Assembly (NCBI RefSeq): GCF_900142885.1
Contig: NZ_FRCL01000022.1
Span: 1 to 37,604 of the forward strand
DNA length: 37,604 nucleotides
Reading direction: 5' to 3'
Origin: Flavobacterium xinjiangense
GTDB taxonomy: Bacteria > Bacteroidota > Bacteroidia > Flavobacteriales > Flavobacteriaceae
The notes beneath the pieces are model-generated. The model was not told the DNA's origin. It was given only the letters and a program-made list of their open reading frames with translations, and ran no database searches. The translations under genes and the position numbers were made by a program. Below, piece by piece: positions 1 to 8,661 of the stretch (position 1 is its first letter; every line of letters begins with the position of its first letter).

Positions 1-1
1 G

Positions 2-220
2 AAAGCCTTGAATAATGATGCAAGGATTGCCTTATTGGATATTCTCGAAGATAGATATGGTTTAGGGTCAACTATGATTACTTCACAGTTGCCCGTGGAC
101 ACTTGGTACAACTTCATTGAGGAGCCAACTCTGGCCGACGCCATAATGGACAGATTGTCAGCTTCAGCACACAGAATAGCATTAACAGGAAAATCTTTGA
201 GAACTAAAAAAAATCATTAA
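2..220 (+). CDS. istB: IS21-family helper ATPase IstB, 3' part (5' cut by window)
   Basis: This is the C-terminal ~72 residues of IstB, the AAA+ ATPase that helps the IstA transposase of IS21-type insertion sequences. The frame is open from base 2, so the gene starts before the window. The recognisable IstB block is LLDILEDRYG followed by STMITSQLPVDTWY and PTLADAIMDRL, then the HRI..GKSLR tail; these are the sensor and C-terminal parts of the ATPase fold. The Walker motifs lie upstream, outside the window. Three terminal repeats follow within 50 bases, as expected for the right end of the element. Only completeness is unknown. Confidence 0.9.
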   Translation, partial: KALNNDARIALLDILEDRYGLGSTMITSQLPVDTWYNFIEEPTLADAIMDRLSASAHRIALTGKSLRTKKNH

Positions 221-268
221 CTTTGAAAAACATCATCTTTACTTAGTGATGATAAAGGCCGGTTTGAC

Positions 269-345
269 TGGCGTACTTTGCTCCGGAATAAATGGCGACC
301 TTTAGCGCGGAATGGTGGCGTACTTTCGTCGGAATATCCACACAA
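269..345. repeat. IS21-type right terminal repeats (three tandem ~20-bp copies)
   Basis: Three related copies follow istB: 269-289 (TGGCGTACTTTGCTCCGGAAT), 293-313 (TGGCGACCTTTAGCGCGG...) and 316-335 (TGGCGTACTTTCGTCGGAAT). Multiple short transposase-binding repeats at each end are characteristic of IS21 elements. The exact outer tip is not determined; it probably lies near 340-345. Confidence 0.7.
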
Positions 346-364
346 CCTCCAAAAAAATCTAAAT

Positions 365-433
365 CGGCACAAAAAACATAAAATACAGCCTCATTTAAGT
401 CATTTTAAGCGAGGTTTGTTTTAAAGTTACTGG
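365..433. repeat. Stem-loop repeat, copy 1 (upstream of the Kiwa-like pair)
   Basis: A ~66-bp sequence that reappears at 2346-2411 with roughly three-quarters identity. It folds as ACA (385-387), CCTC (389-392) and TTAA (395-398) pairing with TTAA (405-408), GAGG (411-414) and TGT (417-419), followed by a short T run. It could be an intrinsic terminator left behind by a disrupted gene, or a boundary repeat. The rest of the gap from 434 to 964 (about 530 bp) contains no convincing gene; one small inverted repeat, AAGGAA/TTCCTT, lies near 566-583. Confidence 0.45.
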
Positions 434-964
434 ATTTCGTAGACTGTAATAAGAATAGTATGAAAAAGATGCCAGGCATCTTTTTCTGTTTTATAGCGTA
501 AGTTATACTTGTCAATTCGTGATTAAAGCTTGTCAATAACGGAGGAATCGATTTCATGCTAAAGAAGGAAATCTTATTCCTTCTATATTTGAGCTATGGA
601 ATGTTACGAAATAATAGGGCTAATTGTTGTGTGGTTTGTAGGTCTTTACCTGTGAGGGAAGTTTTATGAGCATTTGAGGAATAGGCATTACAATGATATT
701 TGGAAGAGTAGGGGGAAGGAGTGAGAAGATGCTGATGAGGTGTCTCTTTTTTGTTTTACGGTTCCTTGTATCTCAAGTAAACTTTCTATTATGTTTTAAT
801 TTAAGTCAAATATCACTAAATGTGGGTATTGTAATATCAACTTAAAAAGCTTCTATTTACGAGCAAAGATAAATAGTACAGATCGAGTTAGAACTAAAAA
901 GAAGGTATAACTTATTGATGTTATTTAGGAGTTGCAGGGAATTATAAAAAGCACCATCAAACAA

Positions 965-1504
965 ATGAGAATACTTTATCGACTTTTACTTACGTTCAAC
1001 GCTACATCGCTGATAATTGTAATCTTTTTAATTAAAGAAAATATTATTATAGAACACATTTCTAATAACTTTCTTTACCCAAATTATATTTCCTTTTCTA
1101 TATACTCATTTATTCCAATTTTTTTGACATACATAAGTTTATTAATAGGGAATTTATTAGCTACTGCCAATATTAAAATGGGTACTATTAAAGAAATAGA
1201 GCTTGCTAATAATGCGTTTTTGCCCAGTTATTTAGGATATTTCTTTGTAGCATTGAGTGTTCCAAATTGTTCAACACTTTACTTTGTTTTTTTGATTTTA
1301 TTTATATTTACTTTTTTGTCTCAATCACTTTATTTCAATCCATTATTTTTATTTTTCGGCTACCACTTTTATAATATAACCACTTCTAAAAATGTAAAAT
1401 TATTTATAATCACTAGACAAAACATAAATGATCCAAATGAAGTGGAATTCGAAAAATTAAAAAGAATAAACAATTTTACCTTTATAGACAAACAAAAATT
1501 ATGA
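965..1504 (+). CDS. Kiwa-like four-helix membrane protein (KwaA-like)
   Basis: A 179-residue integral membrane protein. The open frame extends back to a TTG at 932, but the ATG at 965 gives a better N-terminus that runs straight into the first helix. I see about four membrane segments (residues ~6-27, 42-66, 86-104 and 106-134), followed by a polar tail of ~45 residues containing GYHFYNITT and a lysine-rich end. The stop overlaps the next start (ATGA at 1501-1504), so the two proteins are translationally coupled. Size, four-helix layout and coupling to a ~280-residue soluble partner resemble KwaA of the Kiwa antiphage system, which senses phage at the membrane and works with KwaB. The assignment rests on architecture and remembered family features rather than a search; it could be another two-gene membrane defence pair. 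Confidence 0.55.
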   Translation: MRILYRLLLTFNATSLIIVIFLIKENIIIEHISNNFLYPNYISFSIYSFIPIFLTYISLLIGNLLATANIKMGTIKEIELANNAFLPSYLGYFFVALSVPNCSTLYFVFLILFIFTFLSQSLYFNPLFLFFGYHFYNITTSKNVKLFIITRQNINDPNEVEFEKLKRINNFTFIDKQKL

Positions 1505-2337
1505 ACTACTTAATAGCTAGAAAAAAAAGAACTAATAATACTTATTACAATATTATTACGGAAAAACAAGCTGAATTTTATACAATTCCAGATGATTTAA
1601 ATCCGTCACGACCATTTGATAATAATTATTCTTTGGAAGAGGATGAATGGTTTGGAATTCAAAATTTTACAGAAACTGAATATTGTATTCCAATACTACA
1701 GGGTGAATTTAATTCTGCAGTAAACAATCAAATCGGAAATAATGAATATTTACTTGTAAAGTTCTTTTGTGCCTATCAATCGGACAATTTTTATTGTTTC
1801 CAAAAATTTAGCTCTGGAACTTTAATTTCTCGCAAATGGTTCAATTTGAGGGAACCAATTTTAAAATCTGATCAGCCTATTTTCATATTAAAAGAAATCC
1901 CGGATGCAGTATATGTGAAAGATGTAGATACTCTTTATTTTAAAAAATTAACTGATTTAAAAACAATCTTCCCTAACATTTTTGACCTCTATAAAGAAGC
2001 TACTGATGCACAAACTGAAACGTTCTTAGCGAATGATTTTATAAATTTAGACGAGAGTTACACGACAGACATGGTAAAAAGTGCAAATAGAAAACGCATA
2101 GCAATGGCCACGGAAACATTAGCGAATTTAGATCTTGAACAACGAAATGAAATACATACGTATATCAGGGGATATTGTCCAAACTTAAGTTTTAGTGAAG
2201 AGAATTCAACATTTGATATTGTAAATGAAGAACATTTAAAATTGTTAATATTTGGAATTGAACAAAGATTTTATACGACTTTAGTTGGTAACGAAAGAAG
2301 GGTTGCTAATTCAATTTCGAGAATTGATACTCAATAA
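1501..2337 (+). CDS. Kiwa-like soluble partner (KwaB/DUF4868-like)
   Basis: A 278-residue soluble protein without membrane segments, translated from an ATG that overlaps the stop of the membrane protein. It has an aromatic N-terminal half (EDEWFGIQNF, FFCAYQSDNFYCFQKF) and a helical C-terminal block with EIHTYIRGYCPNL, LKLLIFGIEQRFYTT and GNERRVANSI. In the Kiwa system KwaB is a DNA-binding partner (DUF4868) of membrane KwaA; this protein is slightly shorter than the ~315 residues usual for KwaB. Being the second gene of a coupled pair with a four-helix membrane protein is the main support. Family assignment is moderate; no catalytic motif is visible to me. Confidence 0.5.
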   Translation: MNYLIARKKRTNNTYYNIITEKQAEFYTIPDDLNPSRPFDNNYSLEEDEWFGIQNFTETEYCIPILQGEFNSAVNNQIGNNEYLLVKFFCAYQSDNFYCFQKFSSGTLISRKWFNLREPILKSDQPIFILKEIPDAVYVKDVDTLYFKKLTDLKTIFPNIFDLYKEATDAQTETFLANDFINLDESYTTDMVKSANRKRIAMATETLANLDLEQRNEIHTYIRGYCPNLSFSEENSTFDIVNEEHLKLLIFGIEQRFYTTLVGNERRVANSISRIDTQ

Positions 2338-2345
2338 CTCCCTAG

Positions 2346-2411
2346 TCAGCATAAAAAAATAAAAAACAGCCTTGTTTAAGGACTTTTAAATGAAGTTTGT
2401 TTCTAGTTACT
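2346..2411. repeat. Stem-loop repeat, copy 2 / probable terminator after the Kiwa-like pair
   Basis: Second copy of the repeat at 365-433, starting 9 bases after the stop of the Kiwa-like pair. Pairing segments are ACA (2366-2368), CTT (2371-2373) and TTTAA (2375-2379) with TTAAA (2386-2390), AAG (2393-2395) and TGT (2398-2400), then TTCT. One base pair differs between copies in a compensatory way (C-G in copy 1, T-A here), so the fold appears to be conserved. The rest of the gap to 2714 is very AT-rich with no gene; it must hold the promoter of the next cassette, but no clear TAnnTTTG box stands out. Confidence 0.5.
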
Positions 2412-2714
2412 TATTTAAAATAATTGTTATTAGGATTTAAAACTTTTTAATCCTAATGTAGGAAACCGTAAAGAATTGTATATTGTTTTATAGGTTTTAA
2501 AAATAGAATTGGGTATGATGAAAAAAATACAATGTTGTTTGATTTTAAAAAAATCCTATTGTGTTTTGTAATAAATATGTTTTCTCAATAATAATTTGAT
2601 TAATAATCGTTAATTTGTCGAAATGAAAATTCTATTAATTTAATCAAATGATTTTAAATAATAAGCATTTTATTATTAGATTTTAGAATATATTTTTTGA
2701 ATAAGACGAATAAA

Positions 2715-3593
2715 ATGAAAAATGAAAAGCGAAATATTGCCTTGAATAGAATGAGGGGTTACTCTTCTATTTTTTCAAGCACATATTTTTTAAAATTATT
2801 GCAAAATGACGATTATTCTTTTATTGATTCAAAAATTCTGCAATATGACTATCCAAAGATTGGGAATAGTATTAATACTTATTATGATTATATTAAATAT
2901 ATCTATAATGAGTTAAGTAAAGAATATCTTAATGAATATGTCTATAAAAATACTTTTATTAATGAGTTGCTTATAAAATCGTATGGTCTAAAGGATACTA
3001 TTGCAATAAATGAATTTAGAGTAGGGGATTCAATAGCTGATATTGTTTTATTTAATGGAACGAGTAAAGCTTTTGAAATTAAAACAGAATTAGATTCTAA
3101 TAAACGACTAAATGGACAATTAGCCGACTATCGTAAAATTTTTAAAGAATCCTATATTGTTACACATGAAGCATTAATTGACAAATATTTAAAAGAAGAT
3201 GAATCCGTTGGCATAATAGCGTTGGAGGAACATTCCAGGTCATTAAAAATGATTGAAATAAGACCTGCAAAAGTAAATTTGGAAATAAATTCTGAAACAG
3301 TTATTCGTTCCATCAGAACCAATGAATATAAAGGGATTATTAAACAGTATTACGGTGAATTGCCAACAATGAATAGCTTCAATATGTTTGATATATGTAG
3401 CGATTTATTGGCGCAAATACCGAAAGAAGATTTAAATAAATTATTTATCGAGCAATTAAAAAAGAGAAAGTCCAACACTATCAAAATTGATTCTTTTTTT
3501 AAGGAGTTAAGACAAATAGGGTTGGCAATGAATATTAATGATAAAATGCATCAAAATTTATTAGCTAAACTAAACAAACCAATAGAAATCTGA
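2715..3593 (+). CDS. sce7726-like PD-(D/E)XK nuclease-fold protein
   Basis: First gene of a three-gene cassette. The frame opens at a TTG (2697), but the ATG at 2715 is the likelier start and gives 292 residues. The middle carries a nuclease-like motif: D109 in DSIADIVLF, then E121 and K123 in KAFEIKTELDS, i.e. D-x11-E-x-K with a preceding conserved Glu in FINELL, as in PD-(D/E)XK enzymes. NQLADYRK-type helices follow. The overall pattern matches the sce7726 family, named from Sorangium cellulosum and repeatedly found beside sce7725 proteins. It likely cuts or binds nucleic acid. The gap to the next gene is only 4 bases. Catalytic activity is inferred from the motif; the family's function is not established to my knowledge. 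Confidence 0.7.
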   Translation: MKNEKRNIALNRMRGYSSIFSSTYFLKLLQNDDYSFIDSKILQYDYPKIGNSINTYYDYIKYIYNELSKEYLNEYVYKNTFINELLIKSYGLKDTIAINEFRVGDSIADIVLFNGTSKAFEIKTELDSNKRLNGQLADYRKIFKESYIVTHEALIDKYLKEDESVGIIALEEHSRSLKMIEIRPAKVNLEINSETVIRSIRTNEYKGIIKQYYGELPTMNSFNMFDICSDLLAQIPKEDLNKLFIEQLKKRKSNTIKIDSFFKELRQIGLAMNINDKMHQNLLAKLNKPIEI

Positions 3594-3597
3594 CATT

Positions 3598-4518
3598 ATG
3601 TATTATCCATATTTAAGAGGAAGACAATTTGAATTAATTGCATTAAGAGAGTTTGCGGAAATTCGCGGGCAAAATAATAATGTAGTTCCTATTATTGAAC
3701 CAGTTAAGAAAACTTTTAACAGCATGAAGATTGCTCTTCCAATGCTTATAGAAGCTAAAGTTAAATTTGCGTTGGTTTTAAATCCTCAAGTTGGAGAGAT
3801 TGATGATATGGGTTTAATAATAGAAGGGTTAGGGGAATGTTTAGGTGATGTATCTAAATGGATCCCTTCTTTTGTTGTGTCAAATAATTATGAAGATATA
3901 AGTCGTTTAATTGCTGTTACGGGGTATACTGATGTGATGATAATTTGTAATGATCTAACAGATACAGGTGATGAAGCATTTAATCGTTTAATTTTATCCG
4001 ACGAAGTAAAATATATTGTTTCTAAAGAAAATAGAACATTAAAGAGAAATCTCTTAGATAAAAATAAAATTTTAATAAGATTAGATGATAATTTTAGTGG
4101 ACAAAAACGGAACAGTGATTATTTAGAAATGGCAGAAGAAAAATTCTCTGAAGAGCATATTTTTTATAAGGATGATGGGTATCAAGGTTTTTCTGACTAT
4201 ACAGTTATAGTCAGTGACTTTTTTGAAGGAGGAGGAGCACCTTTTGCGGTAGCAATACATTTAACTTATATAAAAGTGAATAGAGAGGTTTGGATTAGAC
4301 ATTTTACATCAACGAGTAATTTTGATAGAGCCAACATCCAAGGAAAGTTTGCAGAAGCTTTAAAAAAAGCGATAAATTTTATTAATACGAATAATATTCA
4401 TAACGGAGCAACAGACGAATTGAGAAGATATTTTACTGAAAGCAGATATCCAGGGCTTGGAATGGTTAAAAAAATTGCGATAAAAAATCATCTTGAACTA
4501 ATTAATGGAATAATTTAA
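3598..4518 (+). CDS. sce7725-like protein (Beta-protein-like)
   Basis: A 306-residue soluble protein, second in the cassette. It begins MYYPYLRGRQFELIALREFA and continues with VVPIIEPVKKT, then alternating beta strands and helices (FALVLNPQ, PSFVVSNN, VMIICND, ILIRLDD, YTVIVSDFF). This beta/alpha pattern and the opening Y.P.L.GR..E..AL signature are those of sce7725 proteins and recall the phage Beta protein family, probably a barrel-like fold. The end (RYFTESRYPGLGMVKKIAIKNHLE) is also family-like. No catalytic residues can be named. It probably acts together with the nuclease-like and RES proteins on either side; the role is unknown. Confidence 0.7.
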   Translation: MYYPYLRGRQFELIALREFAEIRGQNNNVVPIIEPVKKTFNSMKIALPMLIEAKVKFALVLNPQVGEIDDMGLIIEGLGECLGDVSKWIPSFVVSNNYEDISRLIAVTGYTDVMIICNDLTDTGDEAFNRLILSDEVKYIVSKENRTLKRNLLDKNKILIRLDDNFSGQKRNSDYLEMAEEKFSEEHIFYKDDGYQGFSDYTVIVSDFFEGGGAPFAVAIHLTYIKVNREVWIRHFTSTSNFDRANIQGKFAEALKKAINFINTNNIHNGATDELRRYFTESRYPGLGMVKKIAIKNHLELINGII

Positions 4519-4533
4519 TTTTTCTGTAAAATT

Positions 4534-5547
4534 ATGAAAGTCTGTAGTAGTTGTTTTTGTGATGCTGAACTTAAAAGATTTATTGAATCAAATATGTCTT
4601 CAATAGGTATTTGTGATTATTGTGGTAAAGGCAATGAATCTGAACTCATTGAATTAAATGAGCTGCTCGATTTTTTCAGTGAATTTTTAAATATTTTTCA
4701 AGAAGATGAAAACGGTAAGCCATTAGTAGATTTAATAACAGAAGATTGGAAATTATTTTATGACAATGAAATAAGTAGTGATATTTTAATTGATGTTTTC
4801 GAATTATTGAAATCTAACTTTTCTAATCCTACTCAAAATGTAATTTATAACAACGAAATTATAGACTGTACTTCTTATTGGGAAGATCTAAAAAATGATT
4901 TAAAATGGGAAAGACGTTTTTTAACGGATGTTAATGATATTTTTGAATTAGGATGGGATGGTTTCTTTAATAAGCAGAGTATACTTTCAGATGATATTTT
5001 GCTTTATAGGGCCAGGATTCATAAAAACGATAGTGAACCAGTATACGAGGTCAATCAAATGGGTTGCCCTGATAGAACAGATGTGTCTGGAGAAAGAGCC
5101 AATCCAGAAGGGATACCTTATCTATATTTAAGTATAACTGTTGATACCACTTTTTATGAAACTAGAGCAACTTATTTAGACGAAGTAAGTATAGGTAGTT
5201 TTAAAATTAAAGAAAAAGTTGTTTTAGTTGATTTTACAGAAGAATCAAGCGCATTTATGAATATGGGGAATATTTTAGAATATACAAAAAGTATGTTACT
5301 TAAAAAATATATTAGTTCTGATTTATCAAAGCCACTACGAAGATATGATTCTGTATTGGAATATATACCAACACAATTCATTTGTGAGTTTATTAGATAT
5401 ATTACAAATGCTGACGGCATAGTTTTTAATAGTTCATTGCATTTAGGAGGAAAAAATATAGTCCTTTTTGAAGAAAATAAAGTAGAATGTTTTGAAGTTA
5501 ATAAGTATAGAGTTAAAGACGTTAATATTAGTCATACACTCTTATAG
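4534..5547 (+). CDS. Zinc-ribbon/HEPN-RES domain protein (predicted NAD-targeting toxin)
   Basis: Third gene of the cassette, 337 residues. The N-terminus has a Cys4-type ribbon (C4/C7 and C27/C30 in VCSSC and CDYCG), followed by a helical HEPN-like region to about residue 150, the arrangement known as HEPN/RES N-terminal. From ~155 to the end comes a RES domain with its three signature residues: R159 (LLYRAR), E209 (TFYETR) and S300 (IVFNSS), plus the GGKNIVLF end. RES toxins such as those of Res-Xre toxin-antitoxin pairs degrade NAD+. No Xre-type antitoxin is beside it, so control may come from the sce7725/sce7726 partners. This looks like the effector of the cassette; that role is inference. 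Confidence 0.75.
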   Translation: MKVCSSCFCDAELKRFIESNMSSIGICDYCGKGNESELIELNELLDFFSEFLNIFQEDENGKPLVDLITEDWKLFYDNEISSDILIDVFELLKSNFSNPTQNVIYNNEIIDCTSYWEDLKNDLKWERRFLTDVNDIFELGWDGFFNKQSILSDDILLYRARIHKNDSEPVYEVNQMGCPDRTDVSGERANPEGIPYLYLSITVDTTFYETRATYLDEVSIGSFKIKEKVVLVDFTEESSAFMNMGNILEYTKSMLLKKYISSDLSKPLRRYDSVLEYIPTQFICEFIRYITNADGIVFNSSLHLGGKNIVLFEENKVECFEVNKYRVKDVNISHTLL

Positions 5548-5567
5548 CTTAAAGAGTAAAAAAACAC

Positions 5568-5617
5568 TCCTTATTGAAGCGGAAAGTAATTGTTTAAGGA
5601 TTATTTTTCTTTTTTTA
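5568..5617 (+). terminator. Possible terminator of the RES cassette
   Basis: TCCTTA (5568-5573) pairs with TAAGGA (5595-5600) across a 21-base loop and is followed by a T-rich stretch to 5617. The stem is short, so this is only a candidate. The remaining gap to 5912 is AT-rich and shows no gene. Confidence 0.35.
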
Positions 5618-5912
5618 CCAACTGATTATTGCTTGAGCAATCTTGAAGATTTGTAATATCTGGAGCGTTTTTCTAATTTCTTCAAAGAGTACTTTTATTT
5701 TTTTGATCTGGTATTAGCCAAAGTAGGATAATCATTGCAGGGATGAAAATTATAAAACTCTCTATTGTTTGCAATGTATTATATATATGACATGAAATAA
5801 AAAAGGACATGAAAAATAGGGATTTGAAACAGAATTAGATCCTATATTATTGTGAAAATTTTTAATATATGTTTTTCATAAGCAAAAAAAAACACAATTA
5901 TGACGACAAATT

Positions 5913-7340
5913 ATGTATCGGTTAAGATCAATTTATAACTTATTAGATGGGCATCAAGAATTGGAGAATCAGGAAATCTACTTCGCTCCATCCGAAGATT
6001 TGAATGATCCTATGGAAGGTTTTCTTGATGTTTATTGGGATGGAGATGCAGTCGTTTGGGAGAACTTATTAAAGCATTTTTTAATGTGCATCGAACAAGT
6101 CTTTACTTTAAATCTAGTTGGAGGAGAAGCGATAAATATTAAATCGAAAGAAATTCCTGTTTTCAAAAATAGGTCTACTTACCCCACGAATCAAGCAAAA
6201 GAAATTTATTTAGAAATTGAAAAGTGTTTTTTTGACTTCGATTATATAAATAAATTGCCAGAAAATTTATCAAGTAGAAACAATTCAATTAGAAGGGATG
6301 AACTGATTACTTATTTGAGGTTAGTACATGCTTACGCAATTCAGTCTATTACTACGGTATATCAAAAGCATAACTTTATTAAGAATAGAAGTGATGGAAA
6401 ACGATTTGAAGAATTACAAAAATTTATAAAAGAAAAAGACCTTTTTATCGATATCCTTAACCGCACTGAAAAAGAATTTTCAGGAAATGATGATTTGGCT
6501 TCAACATTTTTTTCTGTGGCAGGTAAGGTTGCTGATGAATTGAGTTTATTGAGCGCATTTAATAGCACTTTGTCAACTTCCTCAAATAAGTTCTTTCTTT
6601 TTAATGAATTTCCTCAAGCCTATGTGTCAAGAATAGAAGAAATTACATATCCAAATTGGTATACGGCGTGTTTTATGTCTAGTTGTAATAATTCTTCTAT
6701 CTGGGGACATTATGGTGAACAGCATAAAGGTGTATGCTTAAAGTTTAAAACAAGTTCAATAGGAGAAAAAATACAACTTAACATTGAGAAAGTTAATGGT
6801 TGTAATGAAAATGGAGTTACAATTGGTATGGTGCCTCTTACTTTTTACAAAGTAAATTATGAGAATAAGCATATTGAAATTGATTTTTTTAAATCTTTGG
6901 GAAGGCTACAGGTTTTTATACTTAGAAGCCACTGGTATACCGATAAAGAGGGAAATGTAAGCAAGTGTGCTGATCCGATTTCGAAAGACCCTGAAGTGGC
7001 AAAAAAGTGGCATTCGGAATATTGGAAAAGCTTTTATAGAGGTGTCACTACAAAGTTAGAGGATTGGAACTATGAAAACGAATATCGATTGATTGTAACT
7101 AATATGTTAGACGATTTTGATACTGTCAAAAGCAGAAAATTAAAATATGATTTCAGTAGTCTTGAAGGAATAATATTTGGTATAAAAACATCCAATAAAG
7201 ACAAATTGAAAATAATGAAGATTGTAGATGATAAATGTACAAAATACAATCGTACCGATTTTAACTTTTATCAAGCATATTATTCTAAAGAGACAGGAAA
7301 AATAGAATATGAATTATTAAGTTTGATAAAACCAGTGTGA
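5913..7340 (+). CDS. DUF2971 domain protein
   Basis: A 475-residue soluble protein. Hallmarks of DUF2971 are present: the opening MYRLRSI with IYFAPSEDLNDPMEG (residues ~23-37), the central YTACFMSSCNNSSIWGHYG and HKGVCLKFKT blocks (~250-280), and the end WNYENEYRLIV with LEGIIFGIKTSN. It is longer than the usual ~250-300 residues because of a helical insertion between the first and second blocks (about residues 40-240). DUF2971 proteins are widespread in accessory and phage-defence regions, but their biochemical role is not established. It stands alone, 365 bp after the RES cassette and on the same strand. Confidence 0.75.
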   Translation: MYRLRSIYNLLDGHQELENQEIYFAPSEDLNDPMEGFLDVYWDGDAVVWENLLKHFLMCIEQVFTLNLVGGEAINIKSKEIPVFKNRSTYPTNQAKEIYLEIEKCFFDFDYINKLPENLSSRNNSIRRDELITYLRLVHAYAIQSITTVYQKHNFIKNRSDGKRFEELQKFIKEKDLFIDILNRTEKEFSGNDDLASTFFSVAGKVADELSLLSAFNSTLSTSSNKFFLFNEFPQAYVSRIEEITYPNWYTACFMSSCNNSSIWGHYGEQHKGVCLKFKTSSIGEKIQLNIEKVNGCNENGVTIGMVPLTFYKVNYENKHIEIDFFKSLGRLQVFILRSHWYTDKEGNVSKCADPISKDPEVAKKWHSEYWKSFYRGVTTKLEDWNYENEYRLIVTNMLDDFDTVKSRKLKYDFSSLEGIIFGIKTSNKDKLKIMKIVDDKCTKYNRTDFNFYQAYYSKETGKIEYELLSLIKPV

Positions 7341-7448
7341 GTTTATATTTGCATTCATTTGATTGAAAATTATGTATTTCTTTTTTTTTAATGATGAATT
7401 TTATTTGGTTTCTCACGCTTTCTATGAGAACACTGCTCCGCACTCTAT

Positions 7449-7640
7449 GATGAAAAATGCTTGGCTATTATAACTCAGACGACCTTCTTTTTTGAGTGTT
7501 TGAACTGAGAAACCTAGTTTTATCAAATCTATATATTCAACAAAAGCGTCTAAAAACCGAACTTGATTGTCGGGACTTATAGCGTCTTCTAAACTTGAAA
7601 AACGCAGTTGTTGGCGGGAAATTCCGGGATGTGTTGCATT
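7449..7640 (-). pseudogene. Relic of an IS1182-type transposase (N-terminal fragment)
   Basis: On the minus strand, a ~60-residue stretch reads GISRQQLRFSSLEDAISP, then DNQVRFLDAFVEYIDL, LGFSVQTLKKEGR and LSYNSQAFF. This is the conserved N-terminus of IS1182-like (DUF772-containing) transposases, where the text normally continues through hundreds of residues. Here it is cut on both sides: the upstream part of the frame is just the antisense of the next gene, and the downstream part ends at 7422. A dead fragment marking a former insertion. Confidence 0.65.
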
Positions 7641-7779
7641 CTTAAAAATAAGAATAATCTTCTTTTTATAAAAGTATTTTGCTATATTTGGTGGTAGTAC
7701 AACGGAAGTTTTTTTACAGACTGACGTTGGCAGATATTTTGGGACAAATCGTAAAATCAGTAACCTTGATAAAAAATTA

Positions 7780-8655
7780 ATGGAATTCTTTAAAAATTTA
7801 GATTTTGAAATTATAAAAAGTGATTCTTTTAAAGAAGATAGCGTGAGAGAAGAAATTTTAGCACCATTATTACAGTGTTTAGATTTTTCTGCTTTTGGTG
7901 TAAATAAAATCATTCGTAGCCAAAATCTAAAACATCCATACATATATTTTGGAACGAAAAAAGAAAACATAAATATTATACCAGATTATTTACTTCAAAT
8001 CGAAGGAATCAATAAAGTTATAATTGATGCTAAATCTCCTAAAGAAAATATTTTATCAGGGAAAAATCCCGAACAAGCATTCAGTTATGCGATTCATAAA
8101 GAAGTTAGAGCTGAAATATATGCTCTTTGTAATGGTCTTGAATTTGTAATATTTAATGTAAATGAGATTGAACCAGTTTTTTATTCTAAAATAGAAGATT
8201 TAGAATCAAATTGGGATAAATTCTATAGAATAATGAGTCCGTTAGGATTAACTAAACCACACGTTTTTGGTTACAAACCCGATTTCGGAATTAGATTATT
8301 AAAAACTGGTGCTAAACTTGGAGATAAACAATATTTTTTAGGTGTATGGCTAAATACAATTGCTAAACTTGATGAAGATAATTATTCTTTTTCTTGTGGC
8401 ATTCCTTTAGGCGAAGATTGTATCGGAACTTTTGATTTTAATAAGACTTTATTTGAAAGCTTTTTAAAGCAAATTCCAGATGAAAAAAGAGAAAAAACTA
8501 AAAATGCTTTATCACATGCGCCTTTTAAAGAAATTTACATGTCACAAGAAGAATCGTATGAAGTTGCTTTTGAATGTGAATTAAGTTCAAAAATAATAGA
8601 ACTGGAGCACGATATATTTTGCCCTCTAAAAATAAACGAATTTATTGTAATATAG
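7780..8655 (+). CDS. Solitary HsdR N-terminal-like nuclease-fold protein
   Basis: A 291-residue soluble protein that resembles the N-terminal endonuclease domain of type I restriction R subunits (HSDR_N). E24/E25 lie in SVREEILAPLL; D69 (IIPDYLL), D83 and K85 (VIIDAKSP) form a D-x13-D-x-K nuclease-like triad; then comes the usual QAFSYAIHKEVRAEIYALC / NGLEFVIFN block. No helicase domains follow, and no HsdM or HsdS is nearby. The C-terminal ~120 residues are of unknown type. Short inverted repeats (GTTGGCAGAT before, ATCTGCCAAC after) sit close to each end, so this may be a single-gene mobile cassette. Confidence 0.65.
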   Translation: MEFFKNLDFEIIKSDSFKEDSVREEILAPLLQCLDFSAFGVNKIIRSQNLKHPYIYFGTKKENINIIPDYLLQIEGINKVIIDAKSPKENILSGKNPEQAFSYAIHKEVRAEIYALCNGLEFVIFNVNEIEPVFYSKIEDLESNWDKFYRIMSPLGLTKPHVFGYKPDFGIRLLKTGAKLGDKQYFLGVWLNTIAKLDEDNYSFSCGIPLGEDCIGTFDFNKTLFESFLKQIPDEKREKTKNALSHAPFKEIYMSQEESYEVAFECELSSKIIELEHDIFCPLKINEFIVI

Positions 8656-8661
8656 AAAAAC

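Noticed and set aside
5172..5420. Minus-strand frame inside the RES gene
   Set aside because: Antisense shadow of a well-supported coding region, no recognisable domain.
7422..7970. Minus-strand frame of 182 codons
   Set aside because: Only the part from about 7449 to 7640 has family similarity (transposase N-terminus); the rest is the antisense of the HsdR-N-like gene. Reported as a relic instead.
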